Assembly (NCBI GenBank): GCA_021107345.1
Contig: JAIOSX010000284.1
Span: 1 to 13,963 of the forward strand
Length of the DNA: 13,963 nt
Source of the DNA: Candidatus Aegiribacteria sp.
GTDB taxonomy: Bacteria > Fermentibacterota > Fermentibacteria > Fermentibacterales > Fermentibacteraceae
Direction of reading: 5' to 3'
In this document: positions 1 to 7,857 of the stretch, piece after piece
Numbering within the stretch: position 1 is the stretch's first letter
Layout: the number at the start of each line of letters is the position of its first letter
Notes under the pieces: model-generated
Database searches by the model: none
What the model was told of the DNA's origin: nothing
Seen by the model: the letters and a program-made list of their open reading frames with translations, nothing else
Translations under genes and position numbers: made by a program

Positions 1-3000
1 CCTGTCGGCCTTAGAGAGTGAACGGCAAGCATCTCCGGATCGAAGGAAAACCCGAGATCGATAATGCCTCCCTCTTCAGGAACCTGCCATCCATGCACGA
101 AAATCCAGTAAGCAGCTGAAGTATCGGGCTCAGCCAGAGAGATATTTTCGTTGGAAGTCGGCGAAGTCGAGCTTGCTGCAAGCTCCGACATATCATCAAC
201 TGCTCTGTTCGCATTGCGGTCAACGAAAAGAAAAATGTCCACATCCAGACCGGTTTGATCTCCGGTACACCCAATGCTTAGACTTCTCTGCCCGGTAGGA
301 ATTCTGAACGGGCCGAGAACCTGTGCAGACGAAAGGGGATCGTCCGGATCGTCCTGCTGAAGCTCAATACCCTGATAGTGTCTGATCCAGCTGAGGGTAT
401 CGTCGCTGCCGGAAAAGCTGTAGTCCGGATAGCATGAAACAGCCACCGGTTCTCTGTACGAAGGTGTTTCAGAAAACCAGTCGGAGACATCATGAAAAGC
501 GTATACCTCTTCGGAGTGTAATTCTGGAGAAAATCGGAATTCACGCCAGGTAAACATGCTGCTTCGGTTATCAAAAACCGCGATGCATGTATCACCAGGC
601 TCAGGGTTGAATGGATAAGGCACTGCTTTGCAGTCAAGGCCGTTCCTGTAATCCCTGAAGTTTTCTGCATTCATGAAAACAGCTACCCCGGGAGAATCTG
701 TTGTTCGCCATGAACTCCACATTCGACCTCTGTATGCACTGTCGTCCTCTTCATCATCCAGGGAGTACAGTGAACTTCTGAAATAGGAAACCGGATAGAG
801 CATACCCTGTACTGTGAAGTCCTGGGAATGATCATGATCCGGAAGGGATATTATCTGCTTCTGTGGAACTGAAATCGGTACGGTATACGTCAGGGAATAA
901 TTCCTCCCCTCGGTAAAGGAAACATTTGAACTGCCGGTCGACCCGAAGGGAGAGATAACATCAATTGTGTAACCTCCATTCGGCTCCCAGCCCAGATGGA
1001 AGGCGCATGTACCCGATTCATCGGTATAGTTGAATTCGGAAACTGAATTGGCATTTCTCCAGTGTGACCTTGCCAGAACCATGGCACCCTCAATCGGTGT
1101 ACCTTCTGGATCGATGACCAGAATATCCACGTGGGCAGTACATGTATAACCTGAGTCTTCAGGCATATATCCCGAACCGGGTGGAACAAGAACGCTGCCG
1201 GTTACAGGCCAGACTTCATTATCGGGTCCGAAGGCTGTTATCGTGGATATATTCTTACGACTGTGGTTTACACCCTCGCCTGATACCCAGACATTACCTA
1301 TCCCTGAAATTCCGTAGTTGATATCCCAGTGATTCCATCGAACGCTTGCAGGATCAAGATAATGATTCCACTGATGATCCTCACCCCTGCATCCGACAAC
1401 ATACGCAGGTATGAAAAATGCACGGCACAATGCTGTCTGCAGAATGGACTGCTCTCCACAGGACCCGTAGGACTTCCTGTAGATCACCATCGGTTGCAGA
1501 TCATTTGTCATATATCCGAATGTCATCAGACCCCCCGGCTGGGAATGGGACTGGAAGTTGCACAGCCTGACCACCGCTTCCTCGTATAAGACTGCTTCCG
1601 TCATCCGTTCCTCAAGGGTTCTTCCCCCGGCGCTGTCTGAAGGGATGAACTCCCGCCAGAAGACATGATCTCCCGATCCGGCGTACAGGCTGTCAGGTTC
1701 ATGATGAAGCCATTCCTCGAAGGAAACTGATGCTGTATCCCGTTCGGTACTCCAGTATTCAGTGTTAACCCTTGCTGGAATTTCAAACAGTATTCTGGGA
1801 TGTACAACGAACCGATAGTAGTTTTCCCCCGAAATCTCAATCCATCCGCTTTCTGTTTTCAGCTGGCATACCGTTTCATCACCGTAATCAAGCAGACGGA
1901 CATAATCAAGTTTCTCAGCCATTTCGTACATTTCAGAAACATTGACGGAAAACAGGTCACTGTCACCGTTTTCGTACATGGCTCGCAGAACTTCTGTAGG
2001 CGTGTGCGCAATACAGTATGCTATCTCGTCACGGTGTTGTGGCTCTGCTTTCATAATCTCCCGGGAAAAAGCGTTGACTTCCCGGACACCTGACGGTGAG
2101 CGGAAAACGGAGTAAGGAGCAAAATACCTTGAATAGTATGATTGAATATCTGAAACCGCACTGTTGGGTTCGAATTTCCAGGAGAACCTTTCAACATACA
2201 GAGGATCGCCGTCAACGGCATTTTCATCCAGTTCAAAGCAGATCAGTGACCCTCTTGAATTTCCGACAATAAGCTCTTCACTACCATCGCCGTTCATATC
2301 AGCAAAATCCGGTGCAGAGTATTCTCCGACGTCGATATTGCAGAATTCCGAATTCTCTGTGGAATCAACCCACGCACCGCTGTCGTCCCTGGCGAAATAT
2401 CTTATTTCGCCGTCTCTGGAGCCGAACACCAACCCGTTTTTCCAGGCAGCCGGAGCGCCTGATGGAATTCCGGGGAAATTATCAATCCTCTCCCAGTTTC
2501 CATCGAACCAGCCTTCGTAACCTGGAAGATAGAAAACATCCCCCTCCATTGTCCCCGCTATCAGATCGGGAAATTCATCTCCGTTTACTGAAGCAAGAGC
2601 AAGGCTCGGATAGGTCCCCGGAACAGCTGAAAGATGCAGCAGACGCAGAGAATCAGAACCAGGACGAGTTTCATACAGAACTCCGTTCCGGGTTCCACAG
2701 ACAAGCACCTGCTCTCCGGAAAGATCGACCTCAACAGGCGATATGTTCAGAAGCATGTCTCTATGACAGGGAGCATCGATTGTCATCCATTCCCTTGACA
2801 TCATACTCCCGCCTGCACCTGTTGTGTAGAACTTCAGGCCGTTCTGCTGTGTCCCCACAGCGGCTATCAGCATGGAATCACCGGAAAGGAATACCTCCGG
2901 GGAACTGAACGCTCCCGCATTCATAGGGAATAGAACACGGGATTCAGATACGAAAGGCAGGAAACAGGGATCATTAATACTACCCCGGTTCCTGTAGATG

Positions 3001-3611
3001 AGAAGATTCCCCGAATCCGTTCCAATAACAAGATCCGCAAGGCCATCGCCCTCCATATTACCAAGGGCTGTGCCGGATACCCCGTTAATATCAAAACCTT
3101 CGGTAACGTGAACGACTGTATCTCGACTGAAAAGATTAAGCACACCCTCATCACTAATAAATGCAGAGTCGGACAGGCCGTCATTGTTCAGATCACAGAA
3201 CCTTCTGAATTCAATAGATCTGAGGTTACCCGTTATCTCCGTCCAGTCCGGAGCCAGGAAAATCCTTGTCACGGGATGGCCGGCACCCCCGTTAAGAACC
3301 AGATCCTCCAAATCGTCTCCATTAACGTCTGAAAAGGCGGGTAGAACCGGCATGTCGTTGTCAACAACTTCGTAAAGAAGATCAGTTAGTCTTATCGCAA
3401 GGTCATCTCTCAACCATTCATCGCACATACCAATCGCACGTGCAGCTGAATCGGATAACACATCATGAAATCCTGTTATAGGCCCCGGGGCAATTACATC
3501 AACAGTCTTGAAATCACTAAATCCTGTAGAATCAGTGAACACTGACCATGCATACCCTCCGGGGGGAATCTTAATTGGCAGGCTGTCATATGATGGTGAA
3601 GCTGAAACCAT
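1..3611 (-). CDS. Large secreted FG-GAP/VCBS-repeat protein with transglutaminase-like domain (C-terminus beyond window)
   Basis: Uninterrupted frame of 1,203 codons from ATG 3611 to the left edge; I read every codon and found no stop. Residues 90-450 hold at least five calcium-loop-like FG-GAP/VCBS motifs, such as DVNGDDLEDL (about 94), NMEGDGLADL (about 184) and DMNGDGSEEL (about 437), typical of extracellular beta-propellers. A transglutaminase-like core follows: Cys in YGSCGEQS (718), His in EDHQWNH (746), Asp in HWDIN (763), the order and spacing of a papain-fold triad. Around 840 is a carboxypeptidase-regulatory-like beta domain (DPEGTPIEGAMV). Residues 1090-1170 resemble a pre-peptidase C-terminal domain (DVDIFLFVD). 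The substrate is unknown: the core could be a crosslinking enzyme, a peptidase or a binding domain. The start is doubtful. Upstream codons 3612-3665 in the same frame encode a good signal-peptide core ending VSA before SPSYD, but contain no ATG, GTG or TTG, and no Shine-Dalgarno sequence is visible. The gene follows the SUMF1 lipoprotein gene directly. Confidence 0.86.
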   Translation of the reverse strand, partial: MVSASPSYDSLPIKIPPGGYAWSVFTDSTGFSDFKTVDVIAPGPITGFHDVLSDSAARAIGMCDEWLRDDLAIRLTDLLYEVVDNDMPVLPAFSDVNGDDLEDLVLNGGAGHPVTRIFLAPDWTEITGNLRSIEFRRFCDLNNDGLSDSAFISDEGVLNLFSRDTVVHVTEGFDINGVSGTALGNMEGDGLADLVIGTDSGNLLIYRNRGSINDPCFLPFVSESRVLFPMNAGAFSSPEVFLSGDSMLIAAVGTQQNGLKFYTTGAGGSMMSREWMTIDAPCHRDMLLNISPVEVDLSGEQVLVCGTRNGVLYETRPGSDSLRLLHLSAVPGTYPSLALASVNGDEFPDLIAGTMEGDVFYLPGYEGWFDGNWERIDNFPGIPSGAPAAWKNGLVFGSRDGEIRYFARDDSGAWVDSTENSEFCNIDVGEYSAPDFADMNGDGSEELIVGNSRGSLICFELDENAVDGDPLYVERFSWKFEPNSAVSDIQSYYSRYFAPYSVFRSPSGVREVNAFSREIMKAEPQHRDEIAYCIAHTPTEVLRAMYENGDSDLFSVNVSEMYEMAEKLDYVRLLDYGDETVCQLKTESGWIEISGENYYRFVVHPRILFEIPARVNTEYWSTERDTASVSFEEWLHHEPDSLYAGSGDHVFWREFIPSDSAGGRTLEERMTEAVLYEEAVVRLCNFQSHSQPGGLMTFGYMTNDLQPMVIYRKSYGSCGEQSILQTALCRAFFIPAYVVGCRGEDHQWNHYLDPASVRWNHWDINYGISGIGNVWVSGEGVNHSRKNISTITAFGPDNEVWPVTGSVLVPPGSGYMPEDSGYTCTAHVDILVIDPEGTPIEGAMVLARSHWRNANSVSEFNYTDESGTCAFHLGWEPNGGYTIDVISPFGSTGSSNVSFTEGRNYSLTYTVPISVPQKQIISLPDHDHSQDFTVQGMLYPVSYFRSSLYSLDDEEDDSAYRGRMWSSWRTTDSPGVAVFMNAENFRDYRNGLDCKAVPYPFNPEPGDTCIAVFDNRSSMFTWREFRFSPELHSEEVYAFHDVSDWFSETPSYREPVAVSCYPDYSFSGSDDTLSWIRHYQGIELQQDDPDDPLSSAQVLGPFRIPTGQRSLSIGCTGDQTGLDVDIFLFVDRNANRAVDDMSELAASSTSPTSNENISLAEPDTSAAYWIFVHGWQVPEEGGIIDLGFSFDPEMLAVHSLRPT

Positions 3612-3665
3612 GCCGGCGACCAGAATAGAAACTGAGAATACGGCAGGTAAGGTGAAAGAGATGTG

Positions 3666-4415
3666 TTACGTCCCGGGGAGCAGGATACGGAAACCTATAT
3701 GGCGTGCCCGGTCTCCGGGAGCCAGGTATCGCACCGCGCCAATTGTAATTTCCTCACCGGGCGACAGCCATGCTCCTCCGCATACCGGTAATACTGAATC
3801 CAGGGGAGAATAGGTCCATTCGGCCACATTACCCGCCTGGCAGGCAAAACCCGCATCAGTCAGCGGGAATGAATCTACAGGGGCGGTCCAGCGGTATCCA
3901 TCCAATCCTCTGGTATCCCACTCATCTCCAGCGAGGAAATTGGCCGGATACTCCGCATCCTCAGGCTCCAGAGAACCCCAGGGATACTGACCTGCGAAAT
4001 TTCCTGACACGTCCAGTGATGCTGCATAAGCCCACTCGGATCTTGTGGGAAGTCTTCCTCCCAGTACTGCCGCAGCCGCTGCAGCTTCTCTTACACTTAC
4101 GTTTACCACAGGATGGTCCGGATATTCGAAAAGGTAACGATTCATCCCGGGAAATTCGGGATCAGGTGGCAGTTCAAGACCCTGATCATCAGCCAGATAA
4201 TAATAGAGTCTGTTGGAAACCTCATACCTCCCCAGACGGAAATCAGATATTTCAACGGTATCGCAGTCTTCGGTAATGAAAACTCCCCCTGTTACGTAAA
4301 CGAAAGCTGTGTCTTTCGCCATCAATGGAAGGGGGTCAGGCCTGAATACCTGTTCTTCACCGTCGCCACAGGCGAGGAGCAGAGTCAGCGGAAGAAAAGC
4401 AAATATGTATTTCAC
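3666..4415 (-). CDS. SUMF1/FGE-sulfatase-domain lipoprotein
   Basis: A 249-residue exported lipoprotein. The N-terminus (VKYIFAF, then LTLLLAC) is a short lipoprotein signal with the lipobox Cys at residue 16, so the mature protein should be membrane-anchored. The rest is a formylglycine-generating-enzyme-like fold: VYVTGGVF near 40, HPVVNVS near 103, GGRLPTRSEW (119-128), YPWG (144-147), GNVAEW (195-200), and GFR near the C-terminus (241-243). The copper-binding cysteine pair of true FGE near the C-terminal GFR motif is absent (GFRILLPGT here), so catalysis as a sulfatase-maturing enzyme is unlikely; many such domains are structural or ligand-binding. I chose GTG 4415, one base after the upstream stop, because it gives a standard short lipoprotein signal. 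The frame extends to a TTG at 4457, which would add 14 residues and a 41-base overlap. The TAA at 3666-3668 is in frame with the next gene. Confidence 0.87.
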   Translation of the reverse strand: MKYIFAFLPLTLLLACGDGEEQVFRPDPLPLMAKDTAFVYVTGGVFITEDCDTVEISDFRLGRYEVSNRLYYYLADDQGLELPPDPEFPGMNRYLFEYPDHPVVNVSVREAAAAAAVLGGRLPTRSEWAYAASLDVSGNFAGQYPWGSLEPEDAEYPANFLAGDEWDTRGLDGYRWTAPVDSFPLTDAGFACQAGNVAEWTYSPLDSVLPVCGGAWLSPGEEITIGAVRYLAPGDRARHIGFRILLPGT

Positions 4416-4416
4416 T

Positions 4417-4659
4417 TTAAACTTTTTCAGGCTGTTTTTTTCTGAATATGATAGCAAGGGGAATGATAACGCAGTATCCTGCTATCAGCATGACAGGGGC
4501 AATGGTGATATGTCCCCCGCGGAGGAGAAACCATCCGACGGTAATATCAAGCAGCCCCGCAGTAAACAGGATATAATTTACAAGCGTAAAGGGAGCTGCG
4601 CCTTCTGTACTCTCCTTCTGATCAATACTCTCGGTAGCAGCCTTTTTATTTTTCGCCAT
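4417..4659 (-). CDS. Small two-helix membrane protein, DUF3098-like
   Basis: An 80-residue protein with a charged, Lys/Glu-rich cytoplasmic-looking N-terminus (1-22), two hydrophobic segments (about 27-46 and 50-71) joined by a short RGGH turn, and a basic tail (FRKKQPEKV). The segments around NYILFTAGL and APVMLIAGY resemble the DUF3098 family of small inner-membrane proteins common in Bacteroidota. That assignment is from memory of the pattern and is tentative; no biochemical role can be read from the sequence. ATG 4659 is preceded by a GGAGG (minus strand of 4669-4673) at nine bases, a convincing ribosome binding site. It sits 58 bases after folC and one base before the SUMF1 lipoprotein gene, so it is probably cotranscribed with both. 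Confidence 0.8.
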   Translation of the reverse strand: MAKNKKAATESIDQKESTEGAAPFTLVNYILFTAGLLDITVGWFLLRGGHITIAPVMLIAGYCVIIPLAIIFRKKQPEKV

Positions 4660-4717
4660 TGAATTCTACCTCCATCATAATGGACCTGAAATCTACCGTA
4701 TGAATAACACTATTACA

Positions 4718-5977
4718 TTAACTGTCAACATCTGTAACCTGATAGAAAAGCTGCCCTGGTTCCTCCCCTTCTTCGGGCATGGTTATCCAGCCCTTCTCCC
4801 ACGCCTGCTTCATTGCGTCTCCGACAACGAAAAACGAACCCGTTACGGCCAGAATATTAGAAGCAAGGGATCTGCCCTTTTCCATCGCAACACCTATATC
4901 ATCCTCCCAGATGGCTTCAACGCCGTTTTTCCGGAATTCAGCAGCAAGTATTTCTGCCGGCAGGAACCTCTCATTAAGCGGTGTGGTTGTTATCACCGGG
5001 TTGAATATTCCTTTAAGCTGAAGAATCATTTCCCGCCATAATTTGTCCTCCAGGAATCCGATCACGGCAGGAACAGGTATCCGGCAGCAGCTTTTCAGGT
5101 ACTTCACCAGAAAAGTAACAGAACCCGGATTATGGGCGACATCGAACAGTATGGGAGGAGTACCGGTACGCAGATCGATACGCCCTGCCCACCTCAGTGT
5201 TGAACAAGCTTCAGTAAAAGCGTTCATGACCGAAGCTTCGTCGTTTCCCGTTACCTGAAGCGCTGCCGCTATGGCCAGTCCTGCGTTGCGCTTCTGGTGC
5301 TCTCCGGGAAGGGGAGCGCTCGAGGCCGGTTTCGGAATTGAACGATGAAGATTCCCTTCTTCGACGGCCAGTGAAATGATTTTCTCTACTTCGGGTTTCT
5401 GACTGTATGCAATGTGAGTTGATCCACTCCTTGCAATAGCAACCTTCTCGGTTGCGATTAAAGCCTCGGTAGATCCAAGAATTCTGCTGTGCTCGATCTC
5501 TACTCCTGTAAAAATGGTGCATTCACCACTTAAGAGCCTTGTAGCGTCAAGCCTTCCTCCCAGGCCGGCTTCAGCTACCACCAGATCTACCCCGCTGTTC
5601 ATAAAATGCCATGCTGACATGACAGTTGTAATCTCGAAAAAAGTCGCGTTGTGCTCCTCAATTCTATCTTTGAAGAGTTCAACAAATTTCACAACCTCCT
5701 CTTCGGGAATCCATATACCGTCAACAGCAGTCCTCTCCCTGTAGTGAAAAAGATGAGGGGAGATCATTCTCCCCGTTCTGAAGCCGAGATGTCTGAGAAT
5801 TTCGGAAAGAAGTGCAGTAGTGCTGCCCTTGCCGTTGGTGCCAACGATATGAATTGTTTTGAAATTCTTCTGCGGGTCGCAGACGTCCTTCATGAGTTTT
5901 CTGACCCGATCAAGGCCGAATTTCATACCCATTCTTCTCCTGCCGAAGAGGTATTCCTCCACATCATTGTAATTCAA
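4718..5977 (-). CDS. folC: Bifunctional folylpolyglutamate synthase / dihydrofolate synthase
   Basis: FolC adds glutamate to dihydropteroate and to reduced folates using ATP, making and retaining folate in the cytoplasm. The 419-residue product matches the family length. Visible motifs: P-loop GTNGKGS (46-52), SPHLFHYRER (omega-loop region, about 73-82), AEAGLGGRLDATR (about 135-147), the lysine loop TEKVAIA (about 176-182, normally EKAGI), LPGEHQKRNA (223-232), and DVAHNP (279-284) in the C-terminal domain. The frame is open to ATG 6091, but I chose TTG 5977 because it starts MNYNDVEEYL, the usual FolC N-terminus, and has GGGAGG nine bases upstream (5987-5992). The longer version would overlap the PNP coding sequence by 128 bases and add a non-conserved N-terminus. 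With TTG the overlap is 14 bases, suggesting coupled translation. Confidence 0.95.
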   Translation of the reverse strand: MNYNDVEEYLFGRRRMGMKFGLDRVRKLMKDVCDPQKNFKTIHIVGTNGKGSTTALLSEILRHLGFRTGRMISPHLFHYRERTAVDGIWIPEEEVVKFVELFKDRIEEHNATFFEITTVMSAWHFMNSGVDLVVAEAGLGGRLDATRLLSGECTIFTGVEIEHSRILGSTEALIATEKVAIARSGSTHIAYSQKPEVEKIISLAVEEGNLHRSIPKPASSAPLPGEHQKRNAGLAIAAALQVTGNDEASVMNAFTEACSTLRWAGRIDLRTGTPPILFDVAHNPGSVTFLVKYLKSCCRIPVPAVIGFLEDKLWREMILQLKGIFNPVITTTPLNERFLPAEILAAEFRKNGVEAIWEDDIGVAMEKGRSLASNILAVTGSFFVVGDAMKQAWEKGWITMPEEGEEPGQLFYQVTDVDS

Positions 5978-7196
5978 TTGACGCGACCTCCCGGATGAAG
6001 CAAGAAAGGAAATCTTCCTGCTTTTCTCTGACCTGTCCCTGAGATGAAAGAACTTCCTCATGGGTAAGCACTGCTTCGGGGGATGCAGCATTAGTTACCA
6101 GTGATACCGCTGCTACATTGAATCCCCGCATAGAAAGAAGCAGAGCCTCAGGCACAGTTGACATGGACACTGTCGAAAAAGATTTGTTCTTGAGAAATCT
6201 TATCTCTGCAGAGGTTTCGTAGGCAGGTCCTGCAACACATGCAAAGACCCCTTCCCTTAATTCGGTTCCGGTTCTGCCCGCAGCTTTCTCAGCTGCCTGT
6301 CTGAGCCTGTCTGAATACACTGATCTCCTTATCCTTCCACATGTACACTCCGGCACACATCCTGCGAAGTTTACATGATCCCTGAACAGAACGGCATCAC
6401 CGGGGCGGAGTTCCGTATCGACCGCTCCGGAAGATGAAGTGAGGATCCATGATGTAACACCGAGATCTCCAAGTATGCCGGGCAGGATGGATATCTCGTC
6501 TCCTGCATAGCCCTGGTAATGATGCCGCCTGCCAAGCATGAATACGAACCTGCCGCAGCGGCTGAATGAGATCTTTCCGGGATGTCCGGGAACTTCAGGA
6601 CTTGATTCTCCAAGTAATTCCTCATAGTTGATCTCAAGTTCTGATCCGAATTCCTCTGCCAGCCATGAGAGGCCCGAGCCCAGTATAACTCCCACGGGGG
6701 GGATGATGGTACACCTGCTGATAATCCGCTCCGCGATAGCTGAGGTCACCCTGTCAGGGTGGATGATTTTCCGGAATTGCAGACCGTCTTCTCCATCTGG
6801 ATAATAGTTTCCTATCAGCTGTGTGCGGCTATAGCCGCTTTTTCTGTAAAGGGCCAGGGCAGGCAGAGCGCTTTTCCTTACTTCAAGAAAGGATACCTTA
6901 ACACCGAGACGTTGACCCCAGGATTCAGCAGTTCGTAGAAGACAGCTCGCCAGACCCTGCCTTCTTTTGTCTCCGCCTGTTGCAAGGTTAACAATATGAA
7001 GTCCGGCCGTATCGAGTTCGGCGGTAATGTATCCTGCGACTTTACCCTCGAGCCTTGAGGTCCACGTTCGGAAGGAAGGGGATTCGATACAGGCAGTAAT
7101 GGTTTCCGTATCCCATGGGCATGGAAATGATCTGTTCTCGATATCCATTATGCCGGGAATATCAACTGCGGATGCAAGGCGGATCTCAGGGAACAT
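5964..7196 (-). CDS. Fusion protein: RimI-type N-acetyltransferase + purine nucleoside phosphorylase
   Basis: One continuous frame of 410 residues encodes two enzymes. Residues 1-143 are a GNAT domain of the RimI type (protein N-terminal alanine acetylation, known for ribosomal protein S18): FPCPW near 24-28, HIVNLAT (67-73), acetyl-CoA-binding RRQGLA (78-83), FLEVRKSALPALALYRKSGY (103-122). Residues 150-410 are a trimeric PNP-family domain, splitting purine nucleosides with phosphate: VILGSGL (170-176), GHPGK (204-208), GRRHHYQGY (222-230), RDHVNF (272-277), GPAYE with Glu327, MSTVPE (345-350), and TNAAS with Asn369. Phosphate- and purine-binding positions are kept, though the usual TNAAGG loop reads TSSSGA (253-258). 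ATG 7196 was chosen over ATG 7259 because AAGGCGG lies six bases upstream and it gives a RimI-like N-terminus. It overlaps tsaB by 11 bases. The frame shows no sign of two genes joined by error, but an assembly indel cannot be excluded. Confidence 0.92.
   Translation of the reverse strand: MFPEIRLASAVDIPGIMDIENRSFPCPWDTETITACIESPSFRTWTSRLEGKVAGYITAELDTAGLHIVNLATGGDKRRQGLASCLLRTAESWGQRLGVKVSFLEVRKSALPALALYRKSGYSRTQLIGNYYPDGEDGLQFRKIIHPDRVTSAIAERIISRCTIIPPVGVILGSGLSWLAEEFGSELEINYEELLGESSPEVPGHPGKISFSRCGRFVFMLGRRHHYQGYAGDEISILPGILGDLGVTSWILTSSSGAVDTELRPGDAVLFRDHVNFAGCVPECTCGRIRRSVYSDRLRQAAEKAAGRTGTELREGVFACVAGPAYETSAEIRFLKNKSFSTVSMSTVPEALLLSMRGFNVAAVSLVTNAASPEAVLTHEEVLSSQGQVREKQEDFLSCFIREVASIELQ
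5987..5992 (-). promoter_or_regulatory. Ribosome binding site deciding the TTG start of folC
   Basis: GGGAGG on the minus strand lies nine bases before TTG 5977 and inside the last codons of the PNP coding sequence. It supports the short FolC N-terminus over the in-frame ATG at 6091, and suggests translational coupling to the gene before it. Confidence 0.75.
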
Positions 7197-7857
7197 TGAT
7201 TTCCGCCTTCTCATTGAAACCACGGAGATATACGGGAGTCGGTTTATCGTCAAAACCATACAGTTCCATTTTCAATGAACCCAGTAACGCAACAATTGAA
7301 GGCCTAGGGGTATCCCGGAGCGGATCCGTCATTATTACTCTTTCGGGAAACGACAATACGTTCCTCCCGCTACCAACCACCATCACTTCATCCAATTCGG
7401 CTATCCTGTTCTCAATTGCAGAGGCAGTGTAAATACCGGGAGGAACAATTGCAGCAGCATCGAAAGAACTATTTTCATAAACAGCGGCAAAAACCTCATT
7501 GCTCCTGGCACTGATACATGAAAGAACAGGATATTCAGCCGTAACCGATACCGCAAGAACTCTGAGTGTCTCTACTCCCACTGCGCCAATGCCCCAACCT
7601 GCAGACAGTCCGTGAGCCGTGGCGATTCCGATGCGAAGCCCGGTGTAGGATCCCGGACCTGATGATACGGCGATTCCAACTATTTCTTCAGATCCCACCT
7701 CAGTCTGTTTCATAAGTTTTGCGATACCTGGAAGGACTTTTTCTGAATGTGTCGCCCGAACAGGGAAATACTCCTCCGCCAGAAGCACTCCATTCTTCAT
7801 TACTGCAACTCCTCCTGTCGAAGTGGTGGTTTCAATTCCCAGCCAGACTCCTGTCAT
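7186..7857 (-). CDS. tsaB: tRNA threonylcarbamoyladenosine biosynthesis protein TsaB
   Basis: TsaB is an ASKHA-fold scaffold that pairs with TsaD (and TsaE) to transfer the threonylcarbamoyl group to A37 of tRNAs reading ANN codons; it acts in the cytoplasm. The 223-residue product carries the family hallmarks: LGIETTTSTGGVAV at the N-terminus, ATHSEKVLPGI (about 34-44), SSGPGSYTGLRIGIATAHGL (about 64-83), and a GIGAVGVETL segment after it. The length is usual. ATG 7857 has GGGAGG nine bases upstream (7867-7872) and is preferred over the adjacent in-frame TTG 7860. The start overlaps the 3' end of tsaE by 26 bases and the end overlaps rimI-PNP by 11 bases, so translation is likely coupled along the TsaE-TsaB-RimI series. 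TsaD is not in the window. Confidence 0.96.
   Translation of the reverse strand: MTGVWLGIETTTSTGGVAVMKNGVLLAEEYFPVRATHSEKVLPGIAKLMKQTEVGSEEIVGIAVSSGPGSYTGLRIGIATAHGLSAGWGIGAVGVETLRVLAVSVTAEYPVLSCISARSNEVFAAVYENSSFDAAAIVPPGIYTASAIENRIAELDEVMVVGSGRNVLSFPERVIMTDPLRDTPRPSIVALLGSLKMELYGFDDKPTPVYLRGFNEKAEINVP

Noticed and set aside
2312..2908. 198-residue plus-strand open frame
   Set aside because: It lies opposite the continuous giant-protein frame, has low-complexity Arg/Pro/Ser-rich composition and no recognisable domain; it is an antisense shadow.
1..3660. A broken gene or pseudogene in the left 3.6 kb, suggested by many short frames and no listed long one
   Set aside because: Codon-by-codon reading of the minus strand gives no stop over more than 1,200 codons; the gene only looks broken because it runs off the edge and lacks a normal start.
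4660..4717. Terminator between folC and the small membrane protein gene
   Set aside because: No stem-loop followed by a T run could be found on the minus strand.
4700..5041. Plus-strand open frame of 113 residues opposite folC
   Set aside because: It overlaps well-conserved FolC C-terminal coding sequence and has no domain or ribosome binding site of its own.
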